From JBCDGZ01 sp038750655 (GTDB lineage Bacteria > Bacteroidota > Bacteroidia > Chitinophagales > Saprospiraceae), in assembly GCA_038750655.1 (NCBI GenBank), contig JBCDGZ010000061.1, forward strand, positions 1 to 42,161: 42,161 nt of DNA. The letters are read 5' to 3'. The position numbers were made by a program, and so were the translations under genes. This document shows positions 1-7,229 of the stretch, one piece after another (within the stretch, counting starts at the first letter, position 1; every line of letters begins with the position of its first letter). Under the pieces are notes generated by a model that searched no databases, was not told where the DNA came from, and saw only the letters and a program-made list of their open reading frames with translations.

Positions 1-1780
1 CGACAAACTTAATCATCTTTTTATCCAGATTACTGACGATTTATCGTATTCCCGCACTTTTTATCCCAACCGCTCCGTAAGGGTTTACCTGAATAACCTG
101 GCCCAGCAGATTTTCTACAGCATTTATAAAAACAAGAAAACTCGCGCGGGCCGATTGATGGCCTTTTGGACGGATGAGCTGCCACAGTTGGTGTATACGG
201 CTCGTATTGAATTTCGTTTGGCCTTCCTCATTTTTTTTCTCTGCTTTGGCATCGGGATGCTATCTAGCGCCATGGACCCCGACTTTCCGGCGGTCATGCT
301 AGGGGATGCTTATGTGGAAATGACGGTGGAGAATATCGAATCTGGCGATCCAATGGCGGTCTATAAGCAGGGCGGACAATTCAGCTCTACCCTGGGCATT
401 ACGGCCAACAATCTCTTTGTGGCGATGCTGACATTCATCATGGGCGTCTTTTTTGCGGTGGGGACCGTCGCCATTTTGATCAATAATGCGATTATGATCG
501 GGGCATTTCAGTACTTTTTTTACGAAAAAGGCGTGCTGTTGGATTCCCTTCTGGCCGTGTGGCTGCACGGGACTTTAGAAATATCGGCCATCATCATTGC
601 GGGTGCAGCGGGCTTGACGATGGGGCGGGGGCTCATTTTTCCGGGGACCCTCAGCCGCTTACAGGCCTTCCAAATCTCAGCGCGGCGGGGCCTCAAGATC
701 ATGATTGGCATCGTTCCGCTCATCCTTACCGCCGGCTTCATCGAAGGCTATTTTACCCGCTATACCGATGCGCCCAATATCCTCCGCGCCCTGTTCATTC
801 TGGCCAGCCTGCTCTTCGTGCTGGTCTACTTTGTCTGGTATCCCGTGTACAAGGCGCGGCGCGGCTTTCAAAAGACCATTCGCGACACCGAGCTGCCACC
901 CAACAGCAACTTTAAAATCGACTTTACTCGCATCAAGACCTCCGGAGAAATATTTGCCGAAATCTTTATCCTCTACCGCAATCACTTCAAGTCCTTGTTA
1001 CTGGCTTCCCTGCTGGCGGGCTTGCTGTACTGTGGCTGGGCCTTCGGCCTCGGCCTAGAGGATGTATCGACCATATTCTATTATTCTTCTGTTATGTTCA
1101 GCTCTTCGGAGAATATCGATCAGTTCTTTGTCAATGATAGCGTTCCTCTGCTGCCTATTCTGAATATGTTGGTGTTCAGCATTGTCACTTGGGCCACCTA
1201 TAATATTGTACGCAAGGAGGCCACCGCCGCTGGCATGGAAGGAAACGAGACCCCGCTGGGTATCCTTAGTTTTTTCACCACCCTACTAGCTGTCGCGGTT
1301 TTTCAGCTCATTATGATGACCAACGACTGGTATACCGTTTTCCTGTTTTTTTTCGGGGTCCCCATCGTGCTGACCTGGGGGTACGTGATGTATTGGGAAA
1401 AAAATGCTTTGCCTAGCAGCATGGTACGTACTTTCCAACTATTGGGGGTACGCTACGGCAGCTTTATCGGCCTGTTTTTTCTGCTGTTGAGCGTGGGTTT
1501 CCTCTTTTACACCTTTATGGACACCACGCTGCTTTGGTTCTATTTCGAACTCATCGGCTGGAACTTATCCTTAGAGCAGGAGGCCCTGGATAAAGTTGGT
1601 GCAGTTGTTTTGACCTTCGTTTCAATTACTGTAATTTGCCTGGTGTACAATATGCTGGTATTGGGACTCTGTTTATTCTATTATAGTCTTCGAGAAATTA
1701 AGGAGGCCAACAGCCTTTTTGCACGGATTCCGACGATTGGTGGCGGTAAGCGGATACAGGGGATGGAAAAGGAAAGCTAG
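1..1780 (+). CDS. SpoIIM/DUF95-family multi-pass membrane protein, 5' partial
   Basis: The reading frame is open from base 2 to the stop, so the gene begins before the window. The upstream in-frame residues (DDLSYSRTFYPNRSV, then an LAQQIFYSIYKNKK stretch) are typical of this family's soluble N-terminal helices, so the TTG at 155 and ATG at 158 are internal. After this cytoplasmic segment come many hydrophobic segments: one at about 20-40 residues past the internal Met, then at least seven more. The first half has the SpoIIM-like core with a LHGTLEISAIIIAGAAG segment. The family is an integral membrane component of unknown biochemical role. It is the first gene visible in a cluster with DUF4129, DUF4350, MoxR and DUF58 genes, an arrangement recurring in Bacteroidota. 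An RDD-family gene is often found upstream (recalled, not visible here). Its stop codon directly abuts the next open frame. Confidence 0.85.
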   Translation, partial: DKLNHLFIQITDDLSYSRTFYPNRSVRVYLNNLAQQIFYSIYKNKKTRAGRLMAFWTDELPQLVYTARIEFRLAFLIFFLCFGIGMLSSAMDPDFPAVMLGDAYVEMTVENIESGDPMAVYKQGGQFSSTLGITANNLFVAMLTFIMGVFFAVGTVAILINNAIMIGAFQYFFYEKGVLLDSLLAVWLHGTLEISAIIIAGAAGLTMGRGLIFPGTLSRLQAFQISARRGLKIMIGIVPLILTAGFIEGYFTRYTDAPNILRALFILASLLFVLVYFVWYPVYKARRGFQKTIRDTELPPNSNFKIDFTRIKTSGEIFAEIFILYRNHFKSLLLASLLAGLLYCGWAFGLGLEDVSTIFYYSSVMFSSSENIDQFFVNDSVPLLPILNMLVFSIVTWATYNIVRKEATAAGMEGNETPLGILSFFTTLLAVAVFQLIMMTNDWYTVFLFFFGVPIVLTWGYVMYWEKNALPSSMVRTFQLLGVRYGSFIGLFFLLLSVGFLFYTFMDTTLLWFYFELIGWNLSLEQEALDKVGAVVLTFVSITVICLVYNMLVLGLCLFYYSLREIKEANSLFARIPTIGGGKRIQGMEKES

Positions 1781-1813
1781 TTGCGATTTTTTATTAAATG
1801 CTTTGAAAACACA

Positions 1814-2629
1814 ATGGCGACACTGCCAATGATCAATAATCAACACATAAAAATAATATTCCTGCTTTTTTGCTCGGTAGTATGTTCTGCCTTGTCGATG
1901 TCTGCACAGGAGGAAGGCCGCACTCCTAATGATGCCTACTTACAGTCTGATGTCGAGGTGCGCTATTTTGATGCAGAGGCTTGGGAGCAAGCCAAGTCGG
2001 GCATTCGTTACGACGAGCAGTTCAAAGAGCGCAAGCGCAAGCGACAGGGCTCTGGAACGACCGAGATTGATGATGATAGCGCGGATTTTTTGAATGCCAG
2101 AGACTCGGGTAGTGAAGCGGCCTGGGGGGCTTTTTTCAAAGGGCTATTCATTATTTTACTGGTTGTAATTGTCGCTTTTCTGGCCTACCGCTTGATTGGG
2201 GATGATTTGAATCGCCCGCGCAGTCGCCGCTTTGATCCGTCCTCTGCGGCAGTCCTGATGCAAGAGGTAGAGGAAGATATTCATGAGCACGACTTGCAGC
2301 ACTATACGCAACAGGCGGCCGAGGCGGGGAATTATCCCCTAGCTATTCGGCTCTACTATCTCGCTATTCTCAAGGAGCTTTCTTTGAGCAAACGCATCAA
2401 ATGGAAGCGGGACAAGACCAACCGAGAGTATTTGAATGAAATGCGGGCCACGGATTTGTACGGGACGTTTAGAGAGGTGACGCGCATCTTTGAGCGGGTC
2501 TGGTACGGTCGGGGAGAGCTGAGCCGGGCAGATTTTAATGCCCTGGAACCGCGCTTTGAGCAATTGCTGGGGGCCGCCGGCCGGCCGGCGAATTTATCCA
2601 CCATAAACCAGGAGCTTGCAAGTAACTGA
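1814..2629 (+). CDS. DUF4129 domain-containing membrane protein
   Basis: The protein has an N-terminal signal peptide or anchor (IKIIFLLFCSVVCSALSMSAQ), an acidic/basic extracytoplasmic segment, a single strong membrane helix (GLFIILLVVIVAFLAYRLI), and a C-terminal DUF4129 region containing the family-like YPLAIRLYYLAILKEL and TNREYLNEM motifs. The topology suggests a periplasmic N-terminal part and a cytoplasmic DUF4129 domain. ATG 1814 is preferred over the TTG at 1781; ATG 1829 gives a shorter and equally good signal peptide. The stop overlaps the next ATG by one base (TGATG), indicating translational coupling with the DUF4350 gene. The molecular function of DUF4129 is not established. Its context next to MoxR and DUF58 genes suggests a membrane complex assembled or remodelled by the ATPase (inference). 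Confidence 0.82.
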   Translation: MATLPMINNQHIKIIFLLFCSVVCSALSMSAQEEGRTPNDAYLQSDVEVRYFDAEAWEQAKSGIRYDEQFKERKRKRQGSGTTEIDDDSADFLNARDSGSEAAWGAFFKGLFIILLVVIVAFLAYRLIGDDLNRPRSRRFDPSSAAVLMQEVEEDIHEHDLQHYTQQAAEAGNYPLAIRLYYLAILKELSLSKRIKWKRDKTNREYLNEMRATDLYGTFREVTRIFERVWYGRGELSRADFNALEPRFEQLLGAAGRPANLSTINQELASN

Positions 2630-3915
2630 TGAAGGATAAAAGACCATATTATATTTTTGGTACGGCAGCGATTCTCTTGCTGGCCTTTTTTATCTTTTTT
2701 GGGAGTAAGAATAAAAAGTACAACTGGACGGAGACCTACCGGGAAAAGACTAAAGATCCCTACGGAACCTACATTATCCACGAATTGCTGAAAAACTACA
2801 ATCCCGATGGCCGCTTTGAAGACATTCGCGAGAGTGTCCGCCGCGAGCTGCCCACCAGCACCAACGAGCCCGCCAGCTATGTCTTCATCGGCGAAGGCCT
2901 CTATCTGGATACCTCCGATGTCAACCGGCTGCTGGCCTTTGTCGATAATGGCAATACCGCGTTCATTTCCAGTAAATCCATCCCCTACGATCTGATGTAC
3001 TACATCTATCCGGAGACCTGTGATGATAACTTTTATTGGGAAGACTATGATATTGTAGACGATACGACGGTGACTATGGAATTGGTACATCCCCAGTTTG
3101 AGACCAGCCAAAGCCTGGATATTGCCTACCTCGATCGCAACCGCGTAAGGCGGTACGAGTGGGCCTATATCGACTCCGTCTTTTTCTGTGAGGAGCCTTT
3201 CAGCCCCGCAGAATTGGGGTATTTTGATGGAGAATACATCAATTTTTGTAGCTTCAAACACGGTAAAGGGACTGTTTACCTCCATACCACTCCGCTGGCC
3301 TTTACCAACATCCGGCTGCTGGAAAAAGAGGGGAAAGATTATGCTGCGCAAGTACTCTCGCATCTGGAGAAAGGACCGATTTATTGGGATAATTACAGTC
3401 GTATCGACGAGGAAGTTTCGAGACGACGCAACCAAAGCTCCTCCGGTAGCGGCGGCAGCCGCCTGTCGACCGAAGGGCCTTTGAAATATGTGCTTTCTCA
3501 ACCTCCCCTGGCCTGGGCCTGGTACCTAACGCTGGCCCTGACGCTCTTCTACCTGCTGTTCCGCACCAAGCGTCGCCAGCGGGTGATTCCGGTACTAGAA
3601 CCCAATGCTAATACCTCAATGGAGTTTATCTCGACCATTGGCAGCCTCTATTTTTTGCGCAATGATCATAAGAAGTTGAGTAGGCAGAAAATGAAGCTCT
3701 TTCTGGCCTATATCCGCGAACGGTACCATCTTCCAACCAACCAGTTGAACGACGAATTTGTCAATCGGCTGGTAGCGCATTCGGAGGTACCCAAATCAGT
3801 CATTGAGCAAATCCTTTTATACTATAAAAACATTAAAAATGCCGCCAGCGTCACCGAAAAAACGCTGATAGATTTCCATATCGAAATGGACAAATTTTAC
3901 AAAAATTGTAAGTAA
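2629..3915 (+). CDS. DUF4350 domain-containing membrane protein
   Basis: This protein of 428 residues has an N-terminal membrane helix (YYIFGTAAILLLAFFIFF). A periplasmic DUF4350 domain follows, starting near TKDPYGTYIIHELL, the usual family opening. A second helix sits near residues 290-312 (WAWYLTLALTLFYLLF), and a basic cytoplasmic tail follows. DUF4350 proteins resemble glutamine-amidotransferase-like Rossmann folds but have no demonstrated catalysis; I see no catalytic triad here. It is translationally coupled to the upstream DUF4129 gene by a TGATG overlap and lies 39 bases before the MoxR gene. It is probably one subunit of the same membrane machine. Confidence 0.82.
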   Translation: MKDKRPYYIFGTAAILLLAFFIFFGSKNKKYNWTETYREKTKDPYGTYIIHELLKNYNPDGRFEDIRESVRRELPTSTNEPASYVFIGEGLYLDTSDVNRLLAFVDNGNTAFISSKSIPYDLMYYIYPETCDDNFYWEDYDIVDDTTVTMELVHPQFETSQSLDIAYLDRNRVRRYEWAYIDSVFFCEEPFSPAELGYFDGEYINFCSFKHGKGTVYLHTTPLAFTNIRLLEKEGKDYAAQVLSHLEKGPIYWDNYSRIDEEVSRRRNQSSSGSGGSRLSTEGPLKYVLSQPPLAWAWYLTLALTLFYLLFRTKRRQRVIPVLEPNANTSMEFISTIGSLYFLRNDHKKLSRQKMKLFLAYIRERYHLPTNQLNDEFVNRLVAHSEVPKSVIEQILLYYKNIKNAASVTEKTLIDFHIEMDKFYKNCK

Positions 3916-3954
3916 GCCAATCGCTGTAATTGGCATCTGCATAAATCAAAGCAT

Positions 3955-5037
3955 ATGAATATAGACGACATCAACAATCCCGAAGAACAAACGGCCGGAG
4001 AAACCGAATTGAATGTCCCTGATCTCAGTATCGAACAACCAACAATTCCGACGTCGCCGACAGTGCCCAGTTGGCAACAGAATCGCCTGGATGTCTCCAC
4101 GGTCAGCCGAGTAGCAGATAAGGTAAAAAACGAGCTGGGGAAGGTCATCATCGGCCAGCAAGATATGATGGACCAACTACTGATTGCGCTTTTCGTAGGT
4201 GGTCATGTTTTAATCGAAGGAGTGCCGGGCATTGCTAAGACTCTAACGGCTAAATTGATGGCGCAAGCCCTGGCGGTCGACTTCAACCGCATTCAGTTTA
4301 CCCCGGATTTGATGCCAACGGATGTGGTGGGGACTAATGTGTTCAATATGAATAATTCGGAATTTACCTTTAATCAGGGCCCTGTTTTTTCTAATGTGGT
4401 GCTGATTGATGAGATTAACCGGGCTCCGGCGAAGACACAGGCGGCCTTGTTTGAGGTGATGGAGGAATCACAGGTAACGGTAGACGGGGTGACCTATCAG
4501 ATGGATTTTCCCTTTTTGGTGATCGCGACGCAGAATCCTATTGAGCAGGAGGGGACTTATAAGCTGCCGGAGGCGCAGCTGGACCGCTTTCTTTTTAAGA
4601 TCAATATGCAGTATCCCAATTTGGAGGAGGAGAAATCCATTCTGCGCCACTTCCGCAATGATTTTCGGATGACGAAGCGGGAGGAGGTGAAGCCGGTTTG
4701 TACTGCAGGAGAGGTAAAGGAATGTCAGGCCTTGATCGAGCAGGTATCCATCCGTGATGAACTGCTGGATTATATTGCGGCGATTATCCACAACACCCGC
4801 AACAACGGAGACCTGTTCCTAGGGGCTTCGCCCCGGGCGTCTTTAGCCATCATGAAGGCTTCCAAGGCCATCGCAGCGATGGAAGGTCGCGACTTTGTTA
4901 CACCAGATGACATTCAGTATGTCGCTTACCCCGTCCTCAATCATCGCATCATCCTGACTCCGGAGCGGGAGATGGAGGGCTATGGTACCCGTGATGTGGT
5001 GAATGAGATTGTTAAAAAAATTGAAGTGCCCCGCTAA
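3955..5037 (+). CDS. MoxR-family AAA+ ATPase (operon with DUF58)
   Basis: A canonical MoxR ATPase of 360 residues. After a ~45-residue low-complexity acidic/proline N-terminus the AAA_3 core contains Walker A GVPGIAKT (89-96), Walker B VVLIDEINRA (148-157), sensor 1 ATQNP (191-195), the arginine finger in LDRFLF (about 211) and a C-terminal lid helical domain. MoxR proteins act as chaperone-like ATPases that load or remodel vWA/DUF58 partner proteins, and the DUF58 gene follows immediately. The start ATG (CATATGAAT) gives the extended N-terminus; homologues often start nearer residue 45, so the leader is variable. This is a different MoxR subfamily from the one at 13405-14391. Confidence 0.93.
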   Translation: MNIDDINNPEEQTAGETELNVPDLSIEQPTIPTSPTVPSWQQNRLDVSTVSRVADKVKNELGKVIIGQQDMMDQLLIALFVGGHVLIEGVPGIAKTLTAKLMAQALAVDFNRIQFTPDLMPTDVVGTNVFNMNNSEFTFNQGPVFSNVVLIDEINRAPAKTQAALFEVMEESQVTVDGVTYQMDFPFLVIATQNPIEQEGTYKLPEAQLDRFLFKINMQYPNLEEEKSILRHFRNDFRMTKREEVKPVCTAGEVKECQALIEQVSIRDELLDYIAAIIHNTRNNGDLFLGASPRASLAIMKASKAIAAMEGRDFVTPDDIQYVAYPVLNHRIILTPEREMEGYGTRDVVNEIVKKIEVPR

Positions 5038-5048
5038 ATCATTTTCCC

Positions 5049-6389
5049 ATCAAGAAATCGACCATCATACAATCGCTTTATCTCAGCAATCGCTTTTTCC
5101 TGCTTTTTGGCGGAGTGATTTTCCTTTTTGTCCTGAGCTTTCCCTTTAGCTGGCTCTTTCCAGTAGCGCAGACGATGCTGGTATTGAGTCTCGCCTTGGT
5201 TCTTTTGGATGGTTTGTTGATTTATAACAGCTCTCGAGGCATCGAGTGTGAGCGGCAGCTTCCGAAGGTCCTTTCTTTGGGGGACGAAAATACGGTGCAA
5301 TTGCACATACGGAATAGGTCCAGTCGGGGCCTTCAGTTAAACCTAATTGATGAGCTTCCGCCGCAGCTGCAAGACCGTGACTTCCAGATCGATTTGTTTC
5401 TAGAAGGCAACCACGAAGAAACCCGAGAATATAAAATCAAGCCGAACACACGCGGTGATTATGCCTTTGGTTACATCAACGTTTTTGCTTCCACTAGTCT
5501 AGGACTCATTGAGCGGCGGGCGCGCTACGGTGAGGCCGACAAAATCGCAGTTTATCCTTCGATCATCCAGATGAAAAACTTCGAGCTGCGCGCTTTCGAT
5601 CGGATCAGCACGCAGAATGGCATTAAGAAAATGCGGCGGCTGGGGCACAGCTACGAATTTGAGCAAATCAAGAACTATGTGCGCGGCGATGACTACCGCT
5701 CGATCAACTGGAAGGCCAGCAGCCGTCGGGCACAATTGATGGTCAACCAGTATGAGGATGAGCGGGCTCAGCAGGTGTACTGCATCATCGACAAGAGCCG
5801 GGCGATGAAAATGCCCTTTGCGGGGCTTAGCCTGATGGATTATGCCATCAACACCAGTCTAGTGATTTCCAATATCGTCTTGCAAAAACACGATCGCGCC
5901 GGGCTGTTGACTTTCTCCGACAAAATCGGCACCACCATCAAAGCCGACCGCAAGGCCAATCAGCTCAACAAAATCCTCAGTACCCTCTATAAAGAAAAAG
6001 AGCGGCCGCTGGAAGCCAACTACGAACTACTGTACCACTCGGCGCGCAAGCTCATCAAGGGCCGCAGCCTCTTACTATTGTTCACCAACTTTGAAAGCTC
6101 CTACGCTTTAGAGCGTGTCCTGCCCATCCTCCGCCGCATCAACAACCTGCACCTCCTGGTCGTCGTCTTTTTCGAAAACACCGAAATCAAAGATTTCGTC
6201 AAATCCACCGTTGACACCACCGAAGCTATTTACTTGCAGACCATCGCCCAGCAGTTCATTTCCGAAAAGGCGCAGATGGTGCAGAAGCTGCGACAGTACG
6301 GCATCCAGGCCGTCCTCACCAAGCCCGAGGATTTATCGATGAATACGATTAATAAGTATTTGGAGTTGAAGTCGCGGGGTTTGATTTAA
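5049..6389 (+). CDS. DUF58 (vWA-like) membrane protein, start codon uncertain
   Basis: A DUF58 protein with two N-terminal membrane helices, a beta-rich middle domain and the diagnostic C-terminal DUF58 stretch (LGHSYEFEQIKNYVRGDDYR, then INWKASSRR), followed by a vWA-like fold. The first conventional start in frame is GTG 5115, but this cuts into the first hydrophobic helix. The frame stays open back to 5025 and encodes family-like sequence (IKKSTIIQSLYLSNRFFLL) with no ATG, GTG or TTG. I therefore place the start at the ATC at 5049, giving an M-KK N-terminus, as the best biological guess; GTG 5115 is the conservative alternative. It lies just after the MoxR stop and is the predicted MoxR client. 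The 3' end overlaps the convergent toxin gene by four bases. Confidence 0.8.
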   Translation: MKKSTIIQSLYLSNRFFLLFGGVIFLFVLSFPFSWLFPVAQTMLVLSLALVLLDGLLIYNSSRGIECERQLPKVLSLGDENTVQLHIRNRSSRGLQLNLIDELPPQLQDRDFQIDLFLEGNHEETREYKIKPNTRGDYAFGYINVFASTSLGLIERRARYGEADKIAVYPSIIQMKNFELRAFDRISTQNGIKKMRRLGHSYEFEQIKNYVRGDDYRSINWKASSRRAQLMVNQYEDERAQQVYCIIDKSRAMKMPFAGLSLMDYAINTSLVISNIVLQKHDRAGLLTFSDKIGTTIKADRKANQLNKILSTLYKEKERPLEANYELLYHSARKLIKGRSLLLLFTNFESSYALERVLPILRRINNLHLLVVVFFENTEIKDFVKSTVDTTEAIYLQTIAQQFISEKAQMVQKLRQYGIQAVLTKPEDLSMNTINKYLELKSRGLI

Positions 6390-6895
6390 GCCGCTTTGAA
6401 AAGCTGCTCGATGGTCTTCATAGGTAAGAATAATTTTCCGCTGTCGGGTAGGCGTACAAAGCCAAATTTTTCATAAAATCTTACAGCATTTTCATCAATA
6501 GGATCAACTATAACGGCCATTGAACCTATAGTTTCAGAGACAATATAGCTCCTTTTGAAGGCATCAATGAGTAGTAACTTTCCGATGCCTTGGCCTTTGC
6601 TGGATTCACTTACAGCAAGTCTGCCGAGCAGTGTAACAGGAAGATTGTTATATGATCTGGGTAGCTTTTTTCTGATTTCTTCAGGGATGGACGTTCTTGG
6701 AATTCCAGCATTGGATAGGGTATAAAAACCGGCGATGGTTTTATCTGGATTGCTAAGGACAAAGCAGGCAGATAGCTTTCGTTTGATGTCCTGTTTCGCC
6801 TGTTTCTGTAGGTAATGATCCAAGGCAGGATGCCCACAGCTGAATTGTGCTTTATGGTGAGAGGAATGTAGGGGTTCCGTCAGGTATTCAGCCAT
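6386..6895 (-). CDS. tacT: GNAT-family acetyltransferase toxin (TacT-like)
   Basis: This 169-residue GNAT protein matches the TacT/AtaT-type toxin family, which acetylates aminoacyl-tRNA and stops translation. Visible features are the N-terminal FSCGHPALDHYLQKQAKQD motif typical of these toxins, a FYTLSNAGIP strand, the acetyl-CoA pyrophosphate loop (RLAVSESSKGQGIGKLLL), and the C-terminal FYEKFGF segment that carries the family's catalytic tyrosine. Its start ATG lies inside the antitoxin gene (8-base overlap), the usual toxin-antitoxin layout. The choice of tRNA target cannot be inferred. Its stop overlaps the convergent DUF58 gene by four bases. Confidence 0.88.
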   Translation of the reverse strand: MAEYLTEPLHSSHHKAQFSCGHPALDHYLQKQAKQDIKRKLSACFVLSNPDKTIAGFYTLSNAGIPRTSIPEEIRKKLPRSYNNLPVTLLGRLAVSESSKGQGIGKLLLIDAFKRSYIVSETIGSMAVIVDPIDENAVRFYEKFGFVRLPDSGKLFLPMKTIEQLFKAA

Positions 6896-7169
6896 TCTCC
6901 AATCGCTTGTTGAAATCTGTTAAGGCATCTTTTAGCTCTTGATTAGGTGCCTTTTCTTCAAATAGCAAATCGAAGAAAATCTCTTGATCTCTTTTAGAAG
7001 CAATGATTTTATTGTGCTGTGCTACAATCTCTTCGGCCTTGGTTTGAGCAGCTTTCAGTACGAATTCTGTAAGGTTACGAAAGCCACCTAGGGTAGAGGC
7101 ATATTCAAAAAATGATTTTTGCTCCTTGGTTATTCTAGCATCAAATCGGGTCATCTCGACATTCTTCAT
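6888..7169 (-). CDS. tacA: DUF1778 ribbon-helix-helix antitoxin (TacA-like)
   Basis: A 93-residue protein with an N-terminal ribbon-helix-helix DNA-binding part (TRFDARITKEQKSFFEYA) and a helix typical of DUF1778 antitoxins (FRNLTEFVLKAAQTKAEEIV). The charged C-terminal tail should wrap and neutralise the GNAT toxin encoded immediately downstream with an 8-base overlap. Antitoxins of this family dimerise and repress their own promoter. The promoter-operator region is only about 60 bases long and is wedged between this gene and the 3' end of the large conflict-system operon, on the same strand. Confidence 0.88.
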   Translation of the reverse strand: MKNVEMTRFDARITKEQKSFFEYASTLGGFRNLTEFVLKAAQTKAEEIVAQHNKIIASKRDQEIFFDLLFEEKAPNQELKDALTDFNKRLENG

Positions 7170-7187
7170 CAGTACTAATTTTGTTTA

Positions 7188-7215
7188 ATGTACGTATTTT
7201 ATCCGTACGAGTCAA
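7188..7215 (-). promoter_or_regulatory. Putative tacAT promoter with GTAC-centred operator half-sites
   Basis: On the minus strand a TTGACT box (7210-7215) and a TACATT box (7188-7193) are separated by exactly 17 bases, a good housekeeping-type promoter geometry though not the Bacteroidota -33/-7 type. Three GTAC tetramers occur at 7205-7208, 7190-7193 and 7172-7175. Two of them lie within or between the boxes, which would suit repression by the ribbon-helix-helix antitoxin. This is inference from spacing and symmetry only. Confidence 0.4.
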
Positions 7216-7229
7216 GGGGTGACGGTTTT

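Noticed and set aside
155..1780. TTG 155 as the true start of the first gene
   Set aside because: The frame is open to the window edge and encodes conserved SpoIIM-family residues upstream.
2356..3501. 381-codon open frame on the minus strand
   Set aside because: It lies wholly opposite the DUF4129/DUF4350 genes, has no recognisable domain and mirrors the codon pattern of the real genes.
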